This document shows positions 38,201-45,880 of a DNA stretch of 64,000 bases, one piece after another. Source of the DNA: Leptospira_A sp046736045 (GTDB lineage Bacteria > Spirochaetota > Leptospiria > Leptospirales > Leptospiraceae). Positions within the stretch are counted from its first letter, which is position 1. The number at the start of each line of letters is the position of its first letter. Below the pieces are notes generated by a model, which was not told where the DNA came from, did not search any database, and saw only the letters and a program-made list of their open reading frames with translations. The translations under genes were made by a program, and so were the position numbers. The stretch is taken from the NCBI RefSeq assembly GCF_046736045.1, contig NZ_CP177133.1:62001-126000 (forward strand). The letters are read 5' to 3'.

Positions 38201-41200
38201 GGGCTGTTCCCGATGCTTTGAAACAATATTCGATCATCGCATCTTTCGATGCATTTCTCGCAAACGATGCCACTCTATCCAAAGATATAGCAAACGACAG
38301 AACTTTGGCCAAGTCGAAGTTCCTTTTGCAAATAGGAGCGGACGCGGCGACTACTGCGATTTTGAACGATTATCTTTCCAATTATACTACCAGAAATTCT
38401 TCCTATTACCTGCCGGATGAGTTGAAAACGGCACATCTGTACGAATCCTTTTTCTATAAAAAACCGATGGATGGCACCGACCTCTCGGATATGACCAAAC
38501 TCACTGCCTGGTTGAATCAAGAAAAATACGATCCTTCCATGCTTGCTTCCGTGAAAGCCGCGGCAAGAGCAAGATACATCCGGTCGAATTATTACGGAGA
38601 AGGACTCAAAGAATACCTGCAAGAAATCGACAATTCACTCACTACCGCATTCGGAACCGGTCTCTCCGGAGAAGAAAAACAATCCTTTATACTTGAGTTA
38701 GGCGGCGTGGGAGACCCTCTGGGCTTTTACAAACTGGACCCGTCGGGACTTGTTGCCGGAGAAATGGTTCTGAACAACTACAACTACTCTCCGGAATACG
38801 AAGAGATCGGCGGTTTGTTCAAAAGCAATACACTGTCCTTGGCCAAAAAAATAGTGGAGGGACAGTCTCTCGTCAGAAAAGAAACATACGCAAGAGACAT
38901 CGTAACAAAAGCCAAAGTATTGGAATCTTACGAAAGTTACCAGGGAATCGCCTACGACCGAAGGGGGTACCTCGGAATGGCAGCTCCGTCCGAAGCGGAC
39001 ATCATTGATGACAAACTGACCGAACTGGAACGAATCGCAGAAGACAAATTAGGCGGTTTTTTCGCAGTCCTACAGGAATACAACAGCAACGCATACAATA
39101 ACAATCCCGGTTACGAAGTGAACCTAAGCATCAAAAGAACGATTGATGCCATTGACGACGATTATGAAATCAAAGACGAACAGTATACAAAAGATCCGAT
39201 CGACGGAACCTACAGTTTCAAGGGTGCATTGGACAATGTACTGCAAAGGATCAGTTCGTATGTAAATGCGAATACACCGGGATTCAGAAGCGGGGTGACC
39301 GATCCATCGGCAGTGATCCAAGGCCAGGAAGCGAATCTGCGGGCACAGAAGGAAACAGTCATCTCTGCGGGCAAAATGATCGTTCAACTAACAGGGATCA
39401 ATCCTTCTACGGTACTGAATGATATACAGGCCACAAAGAATGAGTTTAGTACAAGAGAAAGTGTTTATACGACTGCCAAAGGGGACTATGATGACAAACT
39501 ACTGGCAGTCACTACCGCACAAACAAACTATAACAATGCACTGACGGAGACCACAACCGAATACAATACAATGTTGAATCTGGAGAAAAACTATTCTCTC
39601 AAAAAATCACTGTATGAGTATGCGACCATCGCCGATTACAACCAGAAAAATCCGGGAACGGAAAATGCATCGCAAACATCGTATCTGGCGATCATCACAA
39701 AAAGATTCAACGATGCCAAAACCGCATTGGAAAGTGTAGTTAAAAAAGTAACCGATCTACAAACGAAAGTTGCAAACCAAGTCACACTGAACCAACTTCA
39801 AAACGATCCGTATGTAAAGGAAAACAAAGCCCAAGCGGAAGATTGGGCTGCCAAAGCGATCAAGTTTTCCGCAGCAGAAGATAGAATCAAAGACAGAATC
39901 GTACAACTGAATCAGGAAATCAATATGTTGCAGAACCAATTGGATTCGCAACTATATGGCATTCTCGGGCCAACCAGATCACTTCCGTACAATTCTCTTG
40001 ATGGATTTCTGGATTTTTCCTCGGCAGCATATCTGCAAAGAGAGGATTATGAGAGATACAGAGCGAGAATCACAGAAGGTCTGTTAGCAGGTAAGATAGG
40101 GACTTGGGACTTTGTGTATGGGAACCAAGGCGGGGGAGATACTTATTCGGGAGGATTGACGAGTCGTTTTCCGGAATTGAGCTTGCAGAACTACTTTGGT
40201 CAGTATGGAGAGAAATCGAACGGAGAGTATGGCGGCGGTCTTATGATCGGAGCTGCAAGAACGATGAAGGATGTCTGGTTTTTGGATCATGCCAGAGATT
40301 ATGCGACCATGAGAAGAAACTCCAACGATGCAGCGGCCTTTAACAATGCGATGACGGGAGCGTTCAATAATGCCATGGGAGCGGAAGCAATCATCATCGC
40401 CTTTATGGGATTTTGGAACCCGACTACATTCCTCATGGCGGCCAGTAGAAGGACTGCGGCAGACAATGCATTTAACAGTCTAGGCAACCAACTGGGTCAG
40501 GTTGCAAATGCAGGTGCGACACTGAAGGCTAAGGTAGCAGAACTGCAAAAGATCACTGACATATCTACGGTAGCCCAACTCAGAGAAGTATTGATCAATA
40601 CCGGTGGACTCACAGCAGCCGACCTTCAAATAACAGACTCAAGCGGTCAGACGAAGGAACTACTCACAGGAAACACATTATCCCAACTGAAGTTTGAAGG
40701 TGGAAAAGAAACATTAGGAATCGATAAAATCGTAGGAACTAACGGAAAGTCAGTGGTGACACAGAGAGCCATTCATGATGAGTATGGATACTATGTAAGA
40801 TCCGGAGTTGTAACGGCAGGTGGAATCACTGCGGGAGTTCAGGCACTGGATAGTTATGGCAGAGCTACCTCTCTTATGACTACAGGAGACGAAATCTCCG
40901 ACGCACTGGCGAATATGGCACGAACTCAGTACGAGATCGAGAGAGATGAATACTACATTAGTGCCGAACAGGTAGTGATCAACGGAACCAAAGTAGACCG
41001 CAAGGTAGTACTGGACGACAGAGAAGCATTCCATGCCAAAATCCTCAAAGATGCGAGAAGCAATTCAAATATAAACGTAGAACGTGAGATGTATCGCGTA
41101 TTAGCTGCCGACTACTTCGGAGAAGGGAAAGTAGCGGACGAGATCGCACAGATCTCGTTTGCACAGAATGAAGGACTGCAACTTTATACCTGGGAAGAGA

Positions 41201-44200
41201 AAGAAAAAGAATTTTATAACAAAAAGAACCAGTGGTTGGAGAACATAGCTCAGTTAAAAAAAGCGGGAGAGTCGCAATTTGATTCGATGCTGAGTAACTT
41301 TGTAGGTCAATGGGACTCCTGGAAAACAGAGTTTGATGCCAAAACCAAGGCAGGTGCGGAAGAATACTATCTGGCAATCGAAGAAAAACTCAAAGGACAG
41401 AAGGCATGGGCTACCGACTTCCTCAAAAAAAGCCAGGACGGATCAGACAAACAACTACTGGTACAACTCTATGAGAGTATAGACACAATCATTGAACAGA
41501 CGAGAAGGAATCTACCGAATGATGTATCTCTCAATGTAAATGTGAACGATATACTCTCCAATGTATTGAAGAACAGACCTACTAGTTTTGACGTAGGGAT
41601 CGCAATGGCAGGTAAGGAAGTGGATACGAACTTCTTTATGAATGAGATTCGTAATTCAAACTTTGACAACAGTTTAACCAAAACATACGAAGGTTTGCAG
41701 GAAGGTTTCCAGAATGCAACGAAGAAGATGCAAACACTTCAAACACTGGATATACTGTATACACTGCCGAAGGGATTTGATGATGCAATTCAAGCGGCAA
41801 ACCGTGGTGAGTTGGATGCACTGCAACAGGAGATGTTGGGATCGGGTTACCTACTTGTGGGCAATGTGTTCGCAAGAACCATCGTAGTGCCTGCGGGAGG
41901 AAGTAAATTCCAATACCTACCGAACTATGTACCTTATAAATACACACCACCTACGACATATCCGTCAGTAACAGACAGCAGTGGTAAAACCTGGGCATTA
42001 AACGAAACAGACAAACTGATGAGTTCCGGTATGGAAGCAATCGAACTGGAACAGTTGGTCAAACTGGCAATCACCAAGATGAATGATGACTTCCAACTGG
42101 TGTACAATCCGGCTACAAAAGTGAACTACGAGAAGGATCTGGCATTGTTTGGCGGGGGAGTTGACTTCAGCGGAAGTTTCAACGAGATCACTTCCCAGAT
42201 AGGAGAGAATGTACACGAGAATCTTCAGGAAGCAGGTGGAGACATACTGAACTCACTTCATTCAACTGGAAGTGGGATGGGATGTACAGGATCACATGAC
42301 GAGTGTCTGAGTTCCGCAACTAACTCTATGTATCTGGTGGGAGAAGTAGAGGGAGGAGATTGGGGAAAGAACAAGTTCACCCAACTCTACATGATCAGAA
42401 AACTGAAGGAAGACCAAGAGCGCGAGAAGGGAATGAACGAGGCTACCAATAGCCGTCGTAAGATAGGTCTCACGAATTTATACCAGGGAACGAGTGCGGT
42501 GATCCAGGGTGTAAAACAGGTAGTAGAGGGAGTTGCAGAGGTAACTAAAGACGGCTTTAATACAGCCAACAAGATGCTGACAAACCCGGCGAAGTATTCT
42601 AATGAACTGAGTGATCCTGCGTCAACGTTCAAACAATTTATCAAAGACGAAAGAAATTCATTCCAAGATATAGAGAACGGTGGGAGGCTGTTCGCAGCAG
42701 GAGCGGCTCAGATACAAGGACCTCAATCCGAAGCGATCGCGGATATATTCACACAAGGGAACAGATCCTACGATGTGCATAAAGTATTTGATCGTATCTA
42801 TGAACAATCGGAATCACAGATCAGAGATTCGGAGAAATACGGTTCGATTCAGAGAGAAACAGCCAGAGTTTCCGACAACATGATCGTGTTAGATGTAGCG
42901 GTGTATGTGGCCGCTGTAGCAGTATCTATACTAACACTAGAACCATTTCTGGGAGCTGCTATGATCGCAGGTTACCAGGGTTGGAAGGGAGCGTATGAAG
43001 GTGGTGGAGCGGGAATGATCCTTGGTGCTGCAAGTGGATTTGCGAATGGTTACTTGGAAGGAACGGGACTCAACATTAACGCATCTTACAGTTTTGCTAA
43101 TGGATTCGGAGCCGGAGTTGATTACGGTTTTGGAGTAGATAAAAATAAAGGCGGGTTTGGTGCACAACTCGGAGCAAGTTGGAGTGAGAAGGAAGGATTC
43201 GGAGTGTCTGCGGGAGTTGGATACTTTGCACCTGGTGGAGCTTGGAGCGCGCGAGCTGGAGTGAAGACTACACAGAGAGGTGGAAATACATATAGCGCTA
43301 GTGCGGGGGTCACCAGTAACGGGATGATCTATGGAGCTAACGCGTTTTATAACGATCAGACTCATTCGTATGGAGGAGGAGCAACGGCAACGTATGCACC
43401 TGGAGGCCAGAATTCGAATATGGTAAGTAACTCCAGTGGAAACAGTGTAACTGCGGGAATGAGTTGGACGAATGGTCAGGGATTTAGTGCTGTGGGAGAC
43501 TTCCAATACTGGAGCAACAGTTGGGGAGCGGCTCCTCAAAGTATGAGTGATTTGTTTTCTCTGCCTGGAGATATAAACCCAAGATCAAGCGGAAGTAGCC
43601 AAGCTACTCCGGAAGCTGCCAGACGAAATCTGTTAGGTGACATTGTTGATGGACTCGGTTCTGTTTTTAGTGGGATGTGGAATGGGGCTAAAAATCTGTT
43701 TGGAGTTGGAACAGATAGTGATATTAAGAATCGCATTGATTCAGAGATTCAATCTTTAGAATTAGAAATCAAGGGTCTCTCCGAGGTAGCAGGTCCGCCG
43801 TCGGCAAACTCCGGATTATCGGATAAAACAAGGCGTTTAGAGCAACTAAAAGCATTAAAATCCGGTAAAGAGTTTAGTTGGGAAAGTGCTGCAGGAAATG
43901 TGGACGATGATTTGAACTGGGATCGAGTAGATTTAAATGGTCTTAATTCTAAAGACAAAAGGTATACTCAAAACTTAGCAAATGGAGTTCAAAATAGATA
44001 TGAAACCATTGAGACTGACGGCAAAGTAAATTATTATGTAAATGGTAAGCTGTTGCAGCATGGAGATGCCGTGGTCGTCGGAATCGACGGTTTACTAGAG
44101 GTTGTACCACAATCGAAGTTAGCTGATTATATAAAGAAAAACAATATAACTAACTTGAATGCGACGATCAATGGAGTTGGAAACACAGGACTAGATGCGG

Positions 44201-44811
44201 TCAAAATGGGTCAGGCATCAGCATTAACAATAAATGGAGAAGCAGCAAGAACGGGAAATTTAATGCCGCAACTTCATATCTTTAATGACGGACAAGTGGC
44301 TTCAAATGTTCCTGACGGGTATAACTTTAACAAGCCGGATGTGCAGAACACTCTACGGATATTGGCAGATGCAGGAGCCTTTTCGCAAGGCGGGACTATT
44401 GTTGCACATAGTGCCGGAGCACGTAACGTTTCTGCATTCTTTGCAGGTTTACCAAGGAATACAAAAATTGAAGCCGATGTATTAACCTTTGGAGGTGTTC
44501 ACACTACATCATATCCTGATCGTGCTAATAGTTGGGTAGACTTTTATAACCCTAATGATAACGCTATTGCAATTCCTAAAAACGATATTAGATGGCCTGA
44601 ATATGGTAATATTGGAAGCCCAACTGTTGTTAGAGATAATTCATCTTCTAGTAATACGTATAACCGAGTAGTGAATGGCCAAAGTAATAGTAGATTTACA
44701 TCCAGTTGGAATAACCAGTCTACAACACTTGGGGGAACAGGATCTCTTGCAAACCATAGTTTCCTATATAATTATGAACAAGCACTTCGGTTGAATTATC
44801 CAAGGAAATAA
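32197..44811 (+). CDS. Giant leptospiral surface-type protein (TIGR04388-like) with C-terminal lipase-like toxin domain
   Basis: A 4204-residue protein, starting at ATG 32197 (or 32200) after AAGGGA with 6-base spacing. In order: one membrane segment (~residues 77-97); very long alpha-helical, Trp/Glu/Lys-rich stretches to ~3500; a hydrophobic segment (~3564-3595); a Gly-rich beta region with alternating GAGxxYxFG-type strands (~3600-3775); a linker; and a C-terminal domain (~3950-4204). Size and layout match the leptospire-only family described as the longest protein of the genus. The C-terminal domain shows an alpha/beta-hydrolase pattern: TIVAHSAGA (Ser4072), DVLTFGGVH, FYNPNDNAIAIP (Asp4121) and LANHSFLYN (His4187), like class-3 lipases. 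I infer a surface-delivered lipase effector. The toxin role is inferred. Confidence 0.85.
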   Translation: MMGHLSAAKPMTISEKANLSKTVDSLFAKKFSLSFSKPSGLESLASLDLLSPTDSSDTIVIEKERGILSWFLDFHNSFLGRCFTFYLILTIITQTFDFAELLADPPFRTLWKQGSDGKLNNFYERAEKQQTDEDGWNETVERGRNILRTEWEMLAEREIEEKLRTSEDKANAELELRREKELARADWEVQVDDEIQNKRGEWKAKQAASGLGDLLDSENIDIDGIKSVIAAARENALYGSSTDERILMLDSYLNVGIGMIRGSWEAELDAKLQIASASGTSLTGKEKLAFDEQLASLREQFLQGYSYIESMFSGQARSDFIGKENRSTDLQNAIAQETDPRALTLLLIEDVKRRIGEDGKLILQNTEGASLVTFTGDGEDFQKQVEAAYELGQKKWKNAIDVLIAQKLTYDEKAEADKKTGNDAWVEAYQKLLDARKDWQKTINTQIEQGIAAWDSSEIELQANKGKALDELERYTKAAQDGWESHLSGLGNIVMGSSATVGQIKENIRWFTDARTKMEKNLQTDLEAYTVYGQQLAYWQGLESKYRNIIASAESQVNATDMRGVGGFLTNSGNGIMSSAEYELKLALKEKDYLEKIKNEAEAVYNYAINNQGKTKEDIAAELALAKTAYEDQEKIYLEKLRDLNGSGALSISTPGIDPASGSGSASSTTPAASQTSLDVLNNATKALQESAKELEVARAELEASRESYNRALKTQILLNNPSLLGDIGSIKNDLEGYSSSSDGGLRQDIKTANEEIQQATERIRMQEKLYYQEQYERQNALRSNGFYLDSSRRIQSFEDLKDKKLILAAVVGTTDDVSLKIQSLLTSDVLVQIYGNEVATAIKEQLTKIKADYDGSGATVVTSVTAFNTQLPKIQTEHNALLSKLSGNNYTSLTSFSSTLESGITELKKIPGMDEAIGLSGLGTFRQNWQTDLALWDDKKSGYTDAYDDYADAYNSYKTYADSHVGQESSLEYQTKLLDFTTALSRYQTAAATLETYLDKVSGGVSSLRSYTNEMFVYASSYVDGKYTGQTRTNYLNSVSSEKTKYTTSLGATTDPLKSINENLASLADQMNKQGSFFNDYMTVTEAKYRKYETANGMLVQLYDGLEANYQVEKKSLEFLLSESGSLSLLESKRTEIEGKGKEFGATVNYEAIKILEEIFPANLAKADRRVDIILAKITNDLNAKLSKSSIGDESERIRIEALKAVRVFLSQNGAYLASAFSKDEDYAGFVSDFAKEKTQADNLLQFYQSGGAISDAEKARIKLEGTEEERRRLYDYYNYGSGFTFSGVIGQSMNAYSGMMQGISVFVDDVKNGRVASILSENYFKGQENRVTGILKELEDRFPEFASVTSSLLYNDYVSDPEPTDRDPSEENRRKNILADALAGMTLNEKLQKLQDINFLVDVFGEGEVPGIVKKDIQNYVSSLASAEAGITGYGASINTSLTGVDANWSSALAITNPAEKTYYTGLKTGLDQFLSWKNQDDLFQPVYDPDTGVVIPNTYVKPFASLDFGTFQVKSLSYATEVAKWDTEAAKLTTAKTTYDTKLAAFRAYETANPTDKSSTDYIAKLDEVKVALIAVQEAVRNNQSYQQSLHSLYTDAFNASKVLVSSMKTIRGFDSTKILYYQGDLATNSDLQNMVTSQPSYFTMTNGFNEIDRELGRLDTAYSAREGDLANKEITRTASVTLIDDALGAGKRDIVGYSDALTNKTGLISSSETYISNTLPGKVIAFMPVSNTDHISQEELVGYVKNLRTFFLEKQFKGEEVNSALLEALEKAGAITDEIENLQYYRDNRGRTKDEVIAALATAKSDSEAMIAGANTLQEAWGILAGADASGAPLYASNEALQKFLVKYDDAKLKLGVNVSPALEAKITELKTESWEMYKRSLANYYLGGGWLAEGQEMSLTAFITGLRAGNYVVEGNTASKPKFLGQELTSAQFDALKEYLRPMDAKLRILNTDVITDLTALLANEDADLRSELGDYALEVTYQKINAGLEQGFSMMGAVPDALKQYSIIASFDAFLANDATLSKDIANDRTLAKSKFLLQIGADAATTAILNDYLSNYTTRNSSYYLPDELKTAHLYESFFYKKPMDGTDLSDMTKLTAWLNQEKYDPSMLASVKAAARARYIRSNYYGEGLKEYLQEIDNSLTTAFGTGLSGEEKQSFILELGGVGDPLGFYKLDPSGLVAGEMVLNNYNYSPEYEEIGGLFKSNTLSLAKKIVEGQSLVRKETYARDIVTKAKVLESYESYQGIAYDRRGYLGMAAPSEADIIDDKLTELERIAEDKLGGFFAVLQEYNSNAYNNNPGYEVNLSIKRTIDAIDDDYEIKDEQYTKDPIDGTYSFKGALDNVLQRISSYVNANTPGFRSGVTDPSAVIQGQEANLRAQKETVISAGKMIVQLTGINPSTVLNDIQATKNEFSTRESVYTTAKGDYDDKLLAVTTAQTNYNNALTETTTEYNTMLNLEKNYSLKKSLYEYATIADYNQKNPGTENASQTSYLAIITKRFNDAKTALESVVKKVTDLQTKVANQVTLNQLQNDPYVKENKAQAEDWAAKAIKFSAAEDRIKDRIVQLNQEINMLQNQLDSQLYGILGPTRSLPYNSLDGFLDFSSAAYLQREDYERYRARITEGLLAGKIGTWDFVYGNQGGGDTYSGGLTSRFPELSLQNYFGQYGEKSNGEYGGGLMIGAARTMKDVWFLDHARDYATMRRNSNDAAAFNNAMTGAFNNAMGAEAIIIAFMGFWNPTTFLMAASRRTAADNAFNSLGNQLGQVANAGATLKAKVAELQKITDISTVAQLREVLINTGGLTAADLQITDSSGQTKELLTGNTLSQLKFEGGKETLGIDKIVGTNGKSVVTQRAIHDEYGYYVRSGVVTAGGITAGVQALDSYGRATSLMTTGDEISDALANMARTQYEIERDEYYISAEQVVINGTKVDRKVVLDDREAFHAKILKDARSNSNINVEREMYRVLAADYFGEGKVADEIAQISFAQNEGLQLYTWEEKEKEFYNKKNQWLENIAQLKKAGESQFDSMLSNFVGQWDSWKTEFDAKTKAGAEEYYLAIEEKLKGQKAWATDFLKKSQDGSDKQLLVQLYESIDTIIEQTRRNLPNDVSLNVNVNDILSNVLKNRPTSFDVGIAMAGKEVDTNFFMNEIRNSNFDNSLTKTYEGLQEGFQNATKKMQTLQTLDILYTLPKGFDDAIQAANRGELDALQQEMLGSGYLLVGNVFARTIVVPAGGSKFQYLPNYVPYKYTPPTTYPSVTDSSGKTWALNETDKLMSSGMEAIELEQLVKLAITKMNDDFQLVYNPATKVNYEKDLALFGGGVDFSGSFNEITSQIGENVHENLQEAGGDILNSLHSTGSGMGCTGSHDECLSSATNSMYLVGEVEGGDWGKNKFTQLYMIRKLKEDQEREKGMNEATNSRRKIGLTNLYQGTSAVIQGVKQVVEGVAEVTKDGFNTANKMLTNPAKYSNELSDPASTFKQFIKDERNSFQDIENGGRLFAAGAAQIQGPQSEAIADIFTQGNRSYDVHKVFDRIYEQSESQIRDSEKYGSIQRETARVSDNMIVLDVAVYVAAVAVSILTLEPFLGAAMIAGYQGWKGAYEGGGAGMILGAASGFANGYLEGTGLNINASYSFANGFGAGVDYGFGVDKNKGGFGAQLGASWSEKEGFGVSAGVGYFAPGGAWSARAGVKTTQRGGNTYSASAGVTSNGMIYGANAFYNDQTHSYGGGATATYAPGGQNSNMVSNSSGNSVTAGMSWTNGQGFSAVGDFQYWSNSWGAAPQSMSDLFSLPGDINPRSSGSSQATPEAARRNLLGDIVDGLGSVFSGMWNGAKNLFGVGTDSDIKNRIDSEIQSLELEIKGLSEVAGPPSANSGLSDKTRRLEQLKALKSGKEFSWESAAGNVDDDLNWDRVDLNGLNSKDKRYTQNLANGVQNRYETIETDGKVNYYVNGKLLQHGDAVVVGIDGLLEVVPQSKLADYIKKNNITNLNATINGVGNTGLDAVKMGQASALTINGEAARTGNLMPQLHIFNDGQVASNVPDGYNFNKPDVQNTLRILADAGAFSQGGTIVAHSAGARNVSAFFAGLPRNTKIEADVLTFGGVHTTSYPDRANSWVDFYNPNDNAIAIPKNDIRWPEYGNIGSPTVVRDNSSSSNTYNRVVNGQSNSRFTSSWNNQSTTLGGTGSLANHSFLYNYEQALRLNYPRK

Positions 44812-44821
44812 GGAAATAGAA

Positions 44822-45547
44822 ATGAAAGATTTTATAATCAAATTAAGTTTAATCGTATTATGTGTGTCTGCATGTAATGTATCTGGAAATGATACAACCC
44901 TATCAAATGTAGACATCCTTCCGCAATCCAAAGAAAGGAAAAGGAAATATATAGATCTGCAAAAATTAGATCAGGTTCAGTTAGGAGAAACCACCGAATC
45001 AGAACTATATAATATATTTAGCAAAGATGTTGATCTACGATTTACATATAATCCTGTTATACCGAGAAAGCACTTAGGGATTTATAAACCCGTTGACAAA
45101 GTAATAACGTATGATGGCGCCGAAATATCTACAGAACAAATAAATGGTGGTGTTCGATATATGGGAAAATCTTCCTTAATCGCTATTTTTTTCTTATATA
45201 AAGGAAATATACAATTCTACTCGATTGCTTTAGATATTAGAGATAGAGAAAATAGATGGATGTCTATGCCTAGTAAAACCACAAAAGATTTCTTAGAATG
45301 CCAAAGAAACTTTAAAGGAGACGCATGTTTAGAAATTAAATGTGATGATAAGTTTTATGAATTAAAAGTTCTTAAATGGGATCCAGCTAGCCATCTCAAA
45401 GGTCATTATATTACAGCTCATGATACTGAGTGTGATTGGGAAAAGAAAGACTTTGATGAAATATTAAAGAAACAAGGTTACGATAAGTTACTTAAAGATC
45501 CTAATTATGGGAAAAAATTTCCAAGGCCTGAGTTTGGGAAAGATTGA
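44822..45547 (+). CDS. Lipoprotein, candidate immunity protein for the lipase-like toxin
   Basis: The 241-residue protein starts 10 bp after the giant gene with GGA-rich sequence as a ribosome site. It has a lipoprotein signal (lipobox VSAC). The mature part contains a central segment with four cysteines (ECQRNFKGDACLEIKCDD and later DTECDW) but no family I know. G+C is much lower than in the giant gene: hand counts of lines 45001 and 45181 give 14 and 15 G/C of 60. Position, envelope location and composition are those of an immunity gene for an effector that attacks phospholipids from outside, as Tli lipoproteins do for Tle lipases. This is inference from context. Confidence 0.65.
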   Translation: MKDFIIKLSLIVLCVSACNVSGNDTTLSNVDILPQSKERKRKYIDLQKLDQVQLGETTESELYNIFSKDVDLRFTYNPVIPRKHLGIYKPVDKVITYDGAEISTEQINGGVRYMGKSSLIAIFFLYKGNIQFYSIALDIRDRENRWMSMPSKTTKDFLECQRNFKGDACLEIKCDDKFYELKVLKWDPASHLKGHYITAHDTECDWEKKDFDEILKKQGYDKLLKDPNYGKKFPRPEFGKD

Positions 45548-45571
45548 ATTAAGTAAAAACTAAGTTATTGA

Positions 45572-45714
45572 ACAAAATGTTCGCCAAACTGGAGAAACCT
45601 CGGCTCGATTATTTTTTTAGAAATGGGCTTCCTTCTTGACAAATATAGCTGAGCCTCGTAAAAACTATAATAGCGGACAAAATGTTCGCTAAACTGGAGG
45701 AAATCCGGTTCGAG
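45572..45714. repeat. Imperfect 38-bp direct repeat, two copies 105 bp apart, in a 333-bp gene-free stretch
   Basis: Copies at 45572-45609 and 45677-45714 both begin ACAAAATGTTCGC and share AAACTGGAG, then diverge to about 80 percent identity. Each contains a GAAC/GGAC-AAAAT-GTTC dyad. Each copy could also start a tiny peptide (MFAKLE...), but these are 20-24 codons and probably not genes. The rest of 45548-45880 shows no coding signal. Confidence 0.6.
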
Positions 45715-45880
45715 GGAAAGATTATTTGGGAAAAATACCGAAGTCCGGCTGATTAGTTCGCATTATTTCCAGGAATCTTAGCACAAAAGGATGTTTAATA
45801 AATTAAATAGGCATAGCTGATCCTTCCTGCAAAAGGATTTAAATCCAATATAACCAAACGAAAGTAAGGTGGTTTTTGTT

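Noticed and set aside
42937..43539. 200-codon minus-strand frame opposite the Gly-rich region
   Set aside because: Low-complexity Ser/Arg/Thr-rich product explained by the complement of Gly/Ala/Ser codons.
45578..45755. Two small MFAKLE... frames as genes
   Set aside because: They are 20-24 codons long, have no ribosome sites and are explained better as a DNA repeat.
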